64,000 nucleotides of DNA from RGIG5612 sp964528825 (GTDB lineage: Bacteria > Bacillota > Clostridia > Lachnospirales > Lachnospiraceae): the NCBI GenBank assembly GCA_964528825.1, contig CAZGVB010000005.1:1-64000 (forward strand). Direction: 5' to 3'. Positions 36,353 through 44,265 of this stretch are shown here, piece by piece. The notes beneath the pieces were generated by a model, which saw nothing but the letters and a program-made list of their open reading frames with translations, ran no database searches and was not told where the DNA came from. The translations under genes were made by a program, and so were the position numbers. Within the stretch, counting starts at the first letter, position 1. Every line of letters starts with the position of its first letter.

Positions 36353-37016
36353 CTCCCCACTTAGTATGTATATACTCGGGCTCTTTAGGGTTGGTTTCGA
36401 TCTTTTCTCTGAGTCTTCTTATATGCACATCAACTGTGCGCACATCACCCGGATAATCATAGCCCCATACGAGTTTCAACAATTCCTCTCTGCTGTATAC
36501 CTTATTAGGGTTGCACATGAGAAGCTCGAGTACATCAAACTCTTTTGTTGTAAGATATACCTCCATGTCATTAATATATGCGCTTCTGGAGTCCGTATTT
36601 ATCTTAAGGGAACCTTTTTCAATGACAGTCCTTTGGCTGCTTTCATCCGAAAATCTCCTGCTCCGCCTGAGCATAGCTCTAATGCGTGCCTTAACCTCAA
36701 GTATGTTAAATGGCTTTGTTATATAATCATCTGCCCCATATTCAAGGCCGAGGATCTTATCCATGTCACTGTCCTTAGCAGTCAGCATTATGATAGGCAT
36801 ATTGGAGAATTCTCTGATAGACTTACATACCTCATATCCATCCATCCCGGGAAGCATGACATCCAGCAATACAACATCATATTCGCATCGTTTGGCTGCC
36901 TCCAGAGCTTCATTTCCGTCATATGCACAGTCTACTGTCATGTCATCCTGTTCAAGAGAGAATTTCAGTCCCTTAACTATTAATTTTTCGTCATCTACAA
37001 CGAGAATCTTGCTCAT
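36330..37016 (-). CDS. OmpR/PhoB-family response regulator
   Basis: A 228-residue regulator: receiver domain with VVDDEK, phospho-acceptor D52 in LLDVMLPGMDGYE and K in ITKPF, then a winged-helix DNA-binding domain (LTTKEFDVLELLM, WGYDYPGDVRTVDVHIRRLR). The sequence is of the WalR/PhoP-like class. It is 2 bp after comEA and overlaps the kinase, so it is the cognate partner. Targets cannot be read from here. Confidence 0.95.
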   Translation of the reverse strand: MSKILVVDDEKLIVKGLKFSLEQDDMTVDCAYDGNEALEAAKRCEYDVVLLDVMLPGMDGYEVCKSIREFSNMPIIMLTAKDSDMDKILGLEYGADDYITKPFNILEVKARIRAMLRRSRRFSDESSQRTVIEKGSLKINTDSRSAYINDMEVYLTTKEFDVLELLMCNPNKVYSREELLKLVWGYDYPGDVRTVDVHIRRLREKIETNPKEPEYIHTKWGVGYYFKG

Positions 37017-37018
37017 TA

Positions 37019-37690
37019 TTATACCTTGATATGATCTTTTATTTTTTCAAAAACCGAGTCCTTAATACCGGAAACATTTTTTATATCTTCGATTTTTTTG
37101 AAGGAAGATACATTTTCTCTATAAGTTATTATAGCCTCTGCCTTTCCTTCACCTATGCCTGTCAATGTCATAAGCTCCGCTTTGCCTGCAGAATTGATAT
37201 TTATAAGGTCATCATTTCCTGCAGAGGCATTTTCCTCATCCTGCAAGGTAATATCTCCGTTTGCTATTTCTTCTAATGTCGGAATATATATCTTTTCGCC
37301 GTCTGATATCACCTTGGCCAGATTGATATAATCCTCAGCCGCTGCCTCGCTCGTACCGCCGGCCATTTTCACGGCCTCATGTACTCTGGCTCCTTCATTA
37401 AGATAGTATACGCCGGGATTATTTACCGCACCGCATACATGTACACAAACAAGGATTTCCTCTACAGTCTCCTCTCCACTCTCGTCCGCATCTTCGCCCA
37501 CGGCTATAGATGCTTGATCACTTACCTGCTTATTTGTGATATTTTCCTCGGATGATCCCGAAGATGCAAGGCTGACGCTGCTTTCGGACAGCTCACCGCC
37601 GTTGTTTGTCACAAGACTGTATATCACTCCCGCAACAACGAGTGCAAGAAGTACCAGAAGTACTTTTAATAACTTATATTTATTTTTCAT
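37019..37690 (-). CDS. comEA: ComEA-like DNA receptor
   Basis: ComEA is a membrane-anchored dsDNA-binding protein for transformation. The 223-residue protein has an N-terminal membrane segment (residues 7-25), an acidic/serine linker, an SLBB-type domain (VHVCGAVNNPGVYYLNEGARVHEAV) and a C-terminal helix-hairpin-helix pair with the signature ININSAGKAELMTLTGIGEGKA. It is upstream of the two-component pair. The ATG is preceded by AAGGAG, which lies in a hairpin (37691-37718). Confidence 0.92.
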   Translation of the reverse strand: MKNKYKLLKVLLVLLALVVAGVIYSLVTNNGGELSESSVSLASSGSSEENITNKQVSDQASIAVGEDADESGEETVEEILVCVHVCGAVNNPGVYYLNEGARVHEAVKMAGGTSEAAAEDYINLAKVISDGEKIYIPTLEEIANGDITLQDEENASAGNDDLININSAGKAELMTLTGIGEGKAEAIITYRENVSSFKKIEDIKNVSGIKDSVFEKIKDHIKV

Positions 37691-37718
37691 GATTCTCCTT
37701 TTTACATGTAAGAGAATC
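37691..37718 (-). promoter_or_regulatory. Hairpin overlapping the comEA ribosome-binding site
   Basis: On the minus strand GATTCTC (37712-37718) can pair with GAGAATC (37691-37697), enclosing the palindrome TTACATGTAA. The second arm contains the GGAG of the comEA Shine-Dalgarno and ends at the base before the ATG. If it forms, it would limit comEA translation. Confidence 0.5.
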
Positions 37719-37749
37719 TCTGACCGCTTTTTATTTTACGAAATTGTTA

Positions 37750-37781
37750 CAAAAATTGCAATGCCTTTGGAGCATTGCAAT
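37750..37781 (-). terminator. topA terminator
   Basis: Minus strand ATTGCAATGC-TCCAAAG-GCATTGCAAT followed by TTTTTG: a perfect 10-bp stem and T-run about 40 bp after the topA stop. It separates topA from comEA, so comEA needs its own promoter, which I could not place with confidence. Confidence 0.85.
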
Positions 37782-37819
37782 CCTCATTATCATACAATTT
37801 TATATTTTCGATTTTTTTG

Positions 37820-39781
37820 TCATTTGACGTTCTTTTTTTCGGCATTCGGCTTTGTCCATGACATATAATCACACTCAGGATATCCCTCACAGCTGTAATA
37901 TGCCCTTCCCTTTTTTGTTCGCCTAACTATCAGATCCTTGCCGCATTTCGGGCATTTCACTCCTGCCTTTATAAGCAGCGGCTTGGTATTTCTGCATTCC
38001 GGAAATCCCGGACAAGCCAGAAATTTGCCGTGCGGTCCGAATTTTATCACCATGTTCCTTCCGCATTTTTCGCATATTACATCTGTTTCTTCGTCTTTTA
38101 CCTTAAACTTCCCGAGCTTTGCTTTGGCCTCCTTTACAGACTCTTCAAGACCCGGATAGAAGTCTCTTATGATATCCTTCCAATACATATCTCCTTCTTC
38201 GACCTCGTCGAGTTTTTCTTCGATCTCTGCCGTAAATCCGGGATTTACTATTGAAGGAAAGGCTGTCATCATTATTTCATTTACAACTCTTCCAAGCTCT
38301 GTTGAAACAAGATTTTTCTTTTCCTTATTGACATAATGTCTCTCTAATATAACCGCTATAGTAGGTGAATATGTACTCGGACGTCCTATTCCCTGCTCCT
38401 CAAGTGCCCTAACAAGTGTTGCCTCTGTATAATGTGCAGGCGGCTGTGTAAAATGATTGCTGCTGTTATATTCAACTGCCGATATCTTGCTGTCTTTTGT
38501 AAGATTGGCTACGGCCGCGTTCTTTTCGGGCTTTTCCTCATTTCCTGTATATATGCTCATATAGCCGTCAAATTTGAGCGATGAATCTGTCGCCTTGAAA
38601 ATATATCCGCCATTTTCAAAATCAACACTTGTGACATCATATATCGCATTTGTCATACGACTTGCGACAAATCTCTTCCATATGAGCTGATACAGCTTAA
38701 AGCTGTCCTTATCAAGACTCTCCTTGACCGATTCGGGTGTCCGGTTGATATCAGTCGGCCTGATAGCCTCGTGTGCGTCCTGAACATTATTCTTTTTCTT
38801 GTCCTTATTGATGACATGGCTTACATAATCTTTGCCATAGTGCTCGGCGATGAATCCCTTTGCCTTGGCTATGGCCTCATCTGCAGTTCTTATGGAATCT
38901 GTACGAAGATATGTTATCAAGCCGTTTTCATAAAGAGATTGCGCAACGCTCATTGTCTTTTTTGTCGTGAAGTTAAGCAGTCTGTTCGCATCCTGCTGCA
39001 TAGTGCTTGTTACAAAAGGATACGGCGCTTTTTTTATTCTTTCACTCTGTTTGATCTCTTTTATGCGCATTTCCTTATCGGATAAAGCTTTCAGGATCTT
39101 GTCCGTTTTTTCTTTACTGTCCAAAGCGATCTTGCCATCTTTATCCCCGTAAAATTTCGCAGGTATGGGTTTTCTGGAACCTTTCACTGTCACATCTGCC
39201 ACTATCTCCCAATATTCCTCAGGATTAAAAGCCTCTATCTGCATGTCTCTGTCGCATACCATTCTAAGCGCAACCGACTGTACTCTTCCCGCGCTGAGTC
39301 CCTTTTTCACCTTTTCCCACAATATTGGACTAATGCTGTATCCTACAAGCCGGTCCAGCACTCTTCTCGCTTGCTGTGCATCAACAAGCTTCATGTCAAT
39401 ATCACGCGGATTCTTTATCGATGCCGTGATCGCTTCTTTCGTTATCTCATTAAAAGTTATCCTTGCTTGTTTTTCAGGCTCAAGATTTAAAAGCTTTGCA
39501 AGATGCCAGCTTATTGCTTCACCCTCTCTATCCGGGTCAGTTGCCAGATAAACCTTATCTGCCTCTTTTGTCTTCTTCTTAAGTTCCGAAATCAGATCTC
39601 CTTTTCCTCTTATGGTAATATATTTCGGTTCATAATCATTTTCCGTATCAATCCCCATTGAGCTTTTAGGCAGATCCCGCACATGGCCCTTTGATGCCAT
39701 AACGTCATATCCGCTTCCCAGATATTTTTTAATTGTCTTAACCTTTGCGGGTGATTCCACGATCACTAACTTCTTTTTCAT
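37820..39781 (-). CDS. topA: DNA topoisomerase I
   Basis: TopA relaxes negative supercoils. The 653-residue protein has the TOPRIM start MKKKLVIVESPAKVKTIKKY, the YLATDPDREGEAISWHLA motif, the active-site region LITYLRTDS with the catalytic Tyr, and two C-terminal zinc-finger domains (CEKCGRNM...CPGFPEC and CPKCGKDL...CEGYPEC). The length is short for the family because only two fingers are present; this is common in Clostridia. It is preceded by repeat copy C and a promoter region with a palindrome. Confidence 0.96.
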   Translation of the reverse strand: MKKKLVIVESPAKVKTIKKYLGSGYDVMASKGHVRDLPKSSMGIDTENDYEPKYITIRGKGDLISELKKKTKEADKVYLATDPDREGEAISWHLAKLLNLEPEKQARITFNEITKEAITASIKNPRDIDMKLVDAQQARRVLDRLVGYSISPILWEKVKKGLSAGRVQSVALRMVCDRDMQIEAFNPEEYWEIVADVTVKGSRKPIPAKFYGDKDGKIALDSKEKTDKILKALSDKEMRIKEIKQSERIKKAPYPFVTSTMQQDANRLLNFTTKKTMSVAQSLYENGLITYLRTDSIRTADEAIAKAKGFIAEHYGKDYVSHVINKDKKKNNVQDAHEAIRPTDINRTPESVKESLDKDSFKLYQLIWKRFVASRMTNAIYDVTSVDFENGGYIFKATDSSLKFDGYMSIYTGNEEKPEKNAAVANLTKDSKISAVEYNSSNHFTQPPAHYTEATLVRALEEQGIGRPSTYSPTIAVILERHYVNKEKKNLVSTELGRVVNEIMMTAFPSIVNPGFTAEIEEKLDEVEEGDMYWKDIIRDFYPGLEESVKEAKAKLGKFKVKDEETDVICEKCGRNMVIKFGPHGKFLACPGFPECRNTKPLLIKAGVKCPKCGKDLIVRRTKKGRAYYSCEGYPECDYMSWTKPNAEKKNVK

Positions 39782-39814
39782 AAATCAGTACTCTCTCAAA
39801 ACATTACGAAATTA

Positions 39815-39839
39815 AAGCTGCAAGGTACATACGCAGCTT
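39815..39839 (-). promoter_or_regulatory. Hairpin in the topA leader
   Basis: Minus strand AAGCTGC-N11-GCAGCTT, a perfect 7-bp stem, followed by TAATTTCG. It is about 34 nt before the topA ATG. The T-run is poor, so a role in mRNA stability or translation is as likely as attenuation. Confidence 0.4.
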
Positions 39840-39848
39840 CCGTATGAA

Positions 39849-39878
39849 GAAATACCATTATATGACATATAATGTCAA
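39849..39878 (-). promoter_or_regulatory. Candidate topA promoter with overlapping palindrome
   Basis: Minus strand TTGACA (39873-39878); at 18 bp downstream an extended -10-like TGGTATTTC (TATTTC at 39849-39854). TTGACA lies in the near-palindrome TGACATTATATGTCA (39863-39877). The -35 is strong and the -10 weak, so exact placement is uncertain. Copy C of the 64-bp repeat starts 27 bp upstream of TTGACA. Confidence 0.45.
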
Positions 39879-39905
39879 TATTTTTATGCTTTATTTTTAA
39901 AAATC

Positions 39906-39969
39906 GTCACTGCAGGGCAATCGCCTGCAAATCTTTCATCCGGACAATTTTCAGTGCTGCGCGTGTGAT
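39906..39969 (-). repeat. 64-bp promoter-upstream repeat, copy C
   Basis: Third copy of the repeat, without gaps to the other two. On the plus strand it contains TGCAGGGCAATCGCCTGCA, a 6-bp perfect stem, and the shared TTTCATCCGGACAATTTT block. The similarity to copy A continues for about 25 bp more (39970-39994; about 18 matches by eye). The rest of the gap to the dprA stop (39995-40088) is GC-richer and holds no clear gene or terminator. Confidence 0.8.
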
Positions 39970-40088
39970 AAGGCAGCAAAGACAAGCTGCGTTTTCTGCT
40001 CCTCGCACACGGCTTATTTGTTCCGGCTCCTGCTTTTCTCGCCCTGCTGTTTCATCCAGTGCCGAAGTCACTGCCGGTATGTTCGTCC

Positions 40089-41258
40089 TTAAGACTTCAT
40101 ATAATATCCACCCGATATATGAACAACCATTCCCTCAAGCTCAAGCTGTGTAAGTCCCTCTATTATTTTCTCAACCTTAAGTCCCGTCTTTTCTGCGATC
40201 ATGCTTACATTTAAAGGTTCGTATTCGAGCTTATCGTAAATTTCCGAATACTCTTTCTTTATATACGTATGCATTTTCATAAGAGTGCCGGTATGCTTAT
40301 TCGAAGTCTGTTTGATCTTTGCATTTTCATTATCCTGTGAGCATTCATTCTCATCGGGTAAATCTTCATCATAAAGGTGGTACATTACCGTGATATGCTC
40401 TGTAAATTCATTTATATCGTATATCATTCCGGCTCCGTCTGCGATAAGACTGTTGCATCCGACACTCATAGCATCATAGATCCTTCCCGGAAGTGCATAG
40501 ACGTCCTTTCCTATATCAAGCATATGAGATGCAGTTGTAAGTGAACCGCTCCTTTGAGCAGCCTCGATGACTGTAAGTACATCGGAAAATGCCGCTATTA
40601 ATCTGTTTCTGTGCGGAAACTGCCACGCGATCGGTGGCGTTCCCATAGGATACTCGGATATTATTCCGCCGCCGCTTTCGATAATGTCATAATATAGTCC
40701 TATATTTTCTTTTGGATATATGACATCTATTCCGCTGCCCAATATAGCAAATGATATACCGTTCGCCCTAAGTGCACCTCTGGACGCTGCCGAATCTATA
40801 CCTACCGCAAGCCCGCTAATGATCTGTACATCCCTTTGCGCAAGTCTGAAGGCTATTTTTTCTGCACAATCTCTTCCGTATCCGGTACAGCTTCTTGCGC
40901 CGACTATTCCTACAGACATCAAATCTTCAGAGGGCAGGTTGCCAAGTACATAGAGTGAATATGGCATATCTTCAAGGCATCTGAGTCTTTCCGGATAAAG
41001 ATCACTATCAGGATATATAAATTTAATATTCTTCTCACGTATTTTAGCCAGCCCGGCTCTTGTCTCCTTTTCACCTTTCGAGCTTAGGATCGCAATTATC
41101 TTGTTTTTGTTCAGGATTCCCGCCTGCGCAAGTGTCTTTGCATTTGCTGCATATATCTCCTTAGGATCTTTGAAATGATACAGCAGTTTTTTTATATCAT
41201 GCTGATATATCCCTTTGATATTGCAAAGCCAAAACCAATACTCTTCATTAGTCATCAT
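40089..41258 (-). CDS. dprA: DNA-processing protein DprA
   Basis: DprA loads RecA on incoming ssDNA during transformation. The 389-residue protein has an N-terminal helical region, the Rossmann core with VGIVGARSCTGYGRD, ISGLAVGIDSAASRGAL, GSGIDVIYPKEN and FPHRNRLIAA, and a C-terminal winged-helix-like domain. There are two adjacent ATGs (41258 and 41255); GAGG spacing (4 or 7 bases) favours the second slightly. Downstream is repeat copy C and topA; upstream is yifB. Confidence 0.95.
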   Translation of the reverse strand: MMTNEEYWFWLCNIKGIYQHDIKKLLYHFKDPKEIYAANAKTLAQAGILNKNKIIAILSSKGEKETRAGLAKIREKNIKFIYPDSDLYPERLRCLEDMPYSLYVLGNLPSEDLMSVGIVGARSCTGYGRDCAEKIAFRLAQRDVQIISGLAVGIDSAASRGALRANGISFAILGSGIDVIYPKENIGLYYDIIESGGGIISEYPMGTPPIAWQFPHRNRLIAAFSDVLTVIEAAQRSGSLTTASHMLDIGKDVYALPGRIYDAMSVGCNSLIADGAGMIYDINEFTEHITVMYHLYDEDLPDENECSQDNENAKIKQTSNKHTGTLMKMHTYIKKEYSEIYDKLEYEPLNVSMIAEKTGLKVEKIIEGLTQLELEGMVVHISGGYYMKS

Positions 41259-41312
41259 GATTCCTCTCCCTTTTCAGATTCTCTCTTATTTTTCTCTTAA
41301 AATAAATGTTTA

Positions 41313-42836
41313 TCACATGTTAAGGAAATTATTCCTATAGCTGATCGCCTCAAGAACATGCTCTTTTGTAATATCTCCCATACCGCAGGTGTCTGCTATT
41401 GTTCTTGAAACCTTAAGGATCTTGTACCATCCTCTGGCGGTCATATTATATTTTTCATATGCTTTTTTTAATATCTCAAGGGCATCTCCCTTTAGCTTGC
41501 AAAAAAGATCTGCCTGTTTTTTATTCATTTGAGAATTAAAAAATATACCACAATCTTTAAAGCGCTCCCTTTGCATGGCTCTTGCCGTCTCGGTCTTTTG
41601 ACGCATTTGTGCCGAGCTCATCCCAGCAGATGTATTTTGCAATGAATCACTATCCACCTTATCTATGCCAACACATATATCTATACGATCAAGTATAGGA
41701 CCTTTTAATTTTGCCAGATATCTTGCGACCTCGATCTCATTGCATTTGCAATATCTGCGATCCGGATAATACCCGCATTTACATGGATTCGTAGCTGCAA
41801 CCAACATAAAGTCACATGGAAATACGGCTCTTGCACCTGCACGGGTTATCACTATCTTTTTTTCTTCAAGCGGTACCCTGAGTTTGTCTATTGTATTTTT
41901 TTTAAACTCAGCAAGCTCATCCAAAAAAAGAACACCCTTATGAGCAAGAGTGATCTCGCCCGGTCTCGGATTAGACATTCCTCCGAGAAGAGCCGTATCG
42001 GTAATACTTTGATGAGGTGCTCTGAAGGGTCTTGTAAGTATCGGTGCATCATCTTGCAGCAATCCGGCTATACTGTATATCTTTGAGATTTCGAGGCATT
42101 CTGATTCACTCATATGGTCAAAAATGGATGGTATTCGCTGTGCCATCATGCTTTTCCCCGCACCCGGCGGCCCTATATAAAGCAGATTATGAAAGCCGCT
42201 GACAGCAGTAAGAGTCGCCTTTTTTGCATTTTCCTGTCCTACTACATCGCTGTAATCAAGATCGCAAGCTGATTCTGCTTTTTTTATTGATAGATTCAGG
42301 TCCAAATGTTCTACATCCTTTACGATATTTTTATTGAGCTCCCCGACCAGATCCTTAAGATTGCTTGCGCCGTGTACAATGATATCGTTTACTGCACCTC
42401 CTTCTATAACATTGCCCTGCGGGACAACTATCCTCTCAAAGCCGCATGATCTGGCAAATGCAGCTATCGGAAGTACGCCCCTGATCTTATTAACTGTTCC
42501 GTCAAGACTAAGCTCTCCCACAAATAATGTATTGTTTAGAACATCTGTCCTTACACTGCCGCACGCGGCAAGTACCGCAAGTGCAATGGGAAGATCAAGG
42601 CCCGAGCCTTGTTTTCTTAAATATGCCGGTGAAAGGTTGATGGTTATCTTCCGTGATGGAAAATCAAAACCCGAATTTATCACAGCCCTCTCGACACGCT
42701 CCTTTGCCTCTCTCACCTCAGATGACGGCAGTCCTACCATATAAAATCCGGGAAGTCCGCCCGAAACATCGGCTTCAACGCATATCTTAAATGCGTCCAC
42801 ACCGCAAAGGTCTGCACTGTAAACTTTGCAGATCAT
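41313..42836 (-). CDS. comM: YifB/ComM-family Mg-chelatase-like AAA+ ATPase
   Basis: ComM is a branch-migration helicase that helps integrate transforming DNA. The 507-residue protein has the Lon-like N-domain (INLSPAYLRKQGSGLDLPIALA), the AAA+ core with Walker A GPPGAGKSMMAQR and Walker B VLFLDELAEF, and the C-terminal Mg_chelatase_C domain (SARGWYKILKVSRTIADL-like). I start it at ATG 42836: GGAGG is six bases upstream and the protein then begins MICKVYSA, typical for the family. A cysteine motif CNPCKCGYYPDRRYCKC is present as in many YifB proteins. It is just upstream of dprA. Confidence 0.92.
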   Translation of the reverse strand: MICKVYSADLCGVDAFKICVEADVSGGLPGFYMVGLPSSEVREAKERVERAVINSGFDFPSRKITINLSPAYLRKQGSGLDLPIALAVLAACGSVRTDVLNNTLFVGELSLDGTVNKIRGVLPIAAFARSCGFERIVVPQGNVIEGGAVNDIIVHGASNLKDLVGELNKNIVKDVEHLDLNLSIKKAESACDLDYSDVVGQENAKKATLTAVSGFHNLLYIGPPGAGKSMMAQRIPSIFDHMSESECLEISKIYSIAGLLQDDAPILTRPFRAPHQSITDTALLGGMSNPRPGEITLAHKGVLFLDELAEFKKNTIDKLRVPLEEKKIVITRAGARAVFPCDFMLVAATNPCKCGYYPDRRYCKCNEIEVARYLAKLKGPILDRIDICVGIDKVDSDSLQNTSAGMSSAQMRQKTETARAMQRERFKDCGIFFNSQMNKKQADLFCKLKGDALEILKKAYEKYNMTARGWYKILKVSRTIADTCGMGDITKEHVLEAISYRNNFLNM

Positions 42837-42977
42837 ATACATCCTCCTATTTTGAAAAATCAGAACATTGATGAAATATCAGATTGCCGATACGAAAGAA
42901 CGACAAGTAAAATCATTACAGATTGTGAAATTCTTTGGATAGTACAGAACAGAAATGTTCTTAATATGAAAAAATAC

Positions 42978-42995
42978 TGTGCATCAGAATGCACA
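42978..42995 (-). terminator. Second terminator hairpin after folD
   Basis: TGTGCAT-CAGA-ATGCACA, a perfect 7-bp stem, followed on the minus strand by GTATTTTTTC. It lies about 30 bp beyond the 43012-43034 hairpin, so the two form a double terminator. Confidence 0.65.
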
Positions 42996-43011
42996 AAAAT
43001 ACAAATAATTA

Positions 43012-43034
43012 CAGCTGTGATATTAACACAGCTG
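43012..43034 (-). terminator. folD terminator
   Basis: CAGCTGTG (43012-43019) and CACAGCTG (43027-43034) form a perfect 8-bp stem about 40 bp after the folD stop; on the minus strand it is followed by TAATTATTTGTATTTTTG. Confidence 0.7.
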
Positions 43035-43071
43035 CATTAACAGAGTCAACATTTATGGTGAATTTTTCTTA

Positions 43072-43926
43072 TTAACTTGGATTATTCTTAAGCATGGCCG
43101 CACGTGCAACATGGCTTGCCAGAATAGTATTTGTGACAGAACCTACACCTCCGGGGACTGTTGTTATCATATCCACTAAAGGCTCCACCTCATCAAATAC
43201 GAAGTCACCGGTCAATTTGCCGTTTACGAAATTGATGCCTACATCTATCGCAATACATCCGTCGGAAACATTTCTTACAATATCTCCGTCTATGATACCT
43301 GCCACACCGCAAGCACTTATGACAATATCGGCTCCTTTGCATCTGTCTGCTATATCTTTGGTCTTTGAATGGCAGAATGTAACCGTTGCATCTCTCGATA
43401 TAAGCATAAGTCCGAGCGGACTTCCGACTGTGCGTGATCTGCCGATCACTACTGCATTTGCGCCTTTTATTTCCTTACCCGAAAACTCAATAATCTTTAT
43501 AACGGCCTCTGCTGTGCACGGAAAATATACATCTCCGTCTGCGGAAAGCAATTTTTCTCTGTTTGCGGGCGATATACAATCCATATCCTTTTTCGGATCT
43601 ATCGCTCTGTCTATGATCCGTTCATCCAAGCCGGCCGGCAGCGGCTTAAATACCAATATCCCGTCGATATCGGGATCGTCATTAACCTTTTTAAATTCAG
43701 TCAGCAGGTCATTCATGCAGATATCTTCCGGAAAAGCAAATGTGCTTACTCGTATGCCTACCTTATCGCATGTCTTTCTAAGTCCGTTTTCATATGCCAG
43801 ATCACTGCCCTTTTCTCCTACTCTTATGAGCGCAAGATGAGGTACAATTTGAGCATTTTTCAATTTATCACAGAGATTTCTTCTGATCATCTGAGCTGTT
43901 TCGATGCCGCTTATTATTTTTGCCAT
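43072..43926 (-). CDS. folD: Bifunctional methylene-THF dehydrogenase/methenyl-THF cyclohydrolase
   Basis: FolD interconverts 5,10-methylene- and 10-formyl-THF for one-carbon metabolism. The 284-residue protein has the conserved GILVFKPLPAGLDE region (family QLPLP replaced by FKPLP here), the Rossmann motif AVVIGRSRTVGSPLG and the C-terminal TTVPGGVGSVT. The N-terminal Lys-x-x-x-Lys-type catalytic region around YENGLRKTCDKVGI has the usual YxxxK pattern partly changed (Y46...K). It lies next to no other folate gene, but MetF and MetH occur later in the window. Confidence 0.92.
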   Translation of the reverse strand: MAKIISGIETAQMIRRNLCDKLKNAQIVPHLALIRVGEKGSDLAYENGLRKTCDKVGIRVSTFAFPEDICMNDLLTEFKKVNDDPDIDGILVFKPLPAGLDERIIDRAIDPKKDMDCISPANREKLLSADGDVYFPCTAEAVIKIIEFSGKEIKGANAVVIGRSRTVGSPLGLMLISRDATVTFCHSKTKDIADRCKGADIVISACGVAGIIDGDIVRNVSDGCIAIDVGINFVNGKLTGDFVFDEVEPLVDMITTVPGGVGSVTNTILASHVARAAMLKNNPS

Positions 43927-44087
43927 TTTTACTACTTATCCCTTATTCTATCATTCTTATACAATATTCAGATCCGCAAGAGATCAGCCGCATAACAGAC
44001 TTTTGATAGGCAGCCGTATATCTGTTATCGGGCGTCTGATGCCAAGTCAAATCTTCATTTCTTAACACTTTATTCATTTTCTCAAGG

Positions 44088-44116
44088 TTTACTTTTACAA
44101 TTCAATAAGGTATCAT
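44088..44116 (+). promoter_or_regulatory. Candidate promoter for the phosphodiester glycosidase gene
   Basis: Plus strand TTTACT (44088-44093), 17-bp spacer, TATCAT (44111-44116). It lies in the 339-bp gap between folD (minus) and the glycosidase gene (plus), about 150 bp before the ATG. The rest of the gap is AT-rich with short GATA/TATC-like inverted repeats around 44005-44030 and no recognised RNA. Confidence 0.4.
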
Positions 44117-44265
44117 AATCTAACTGTAAATGCATCAGATTTTTATCTTTTCGTTCGTAAAACCTTGCGAAAATGAGCTCATATGACAATCTGTGAACGT
44201 AATCATATGGATTTTCGGAAGATTCGTTGTTTCAAGAAGATTTTTGAGATTCAGAAGGAGATTTT

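Noticed and set aside
36366..36983. 205-residue plus-strand open frame antisense to the response regulator
   Set aside because: Overlaps a clear response regulator; no features of its own.
4333..39969. MITE or transposon identity for the 64-bp repeats
   Set aside because: No terminal inverted repeats or target duplications are visible, and position relative to promoters is fixed.
43094..43840. 248-residue plus-strand open frame antisense to folD
   Set aside because: Same reasoning; low-complexity Ser/Pro/Thr content typical of a shadow frame.
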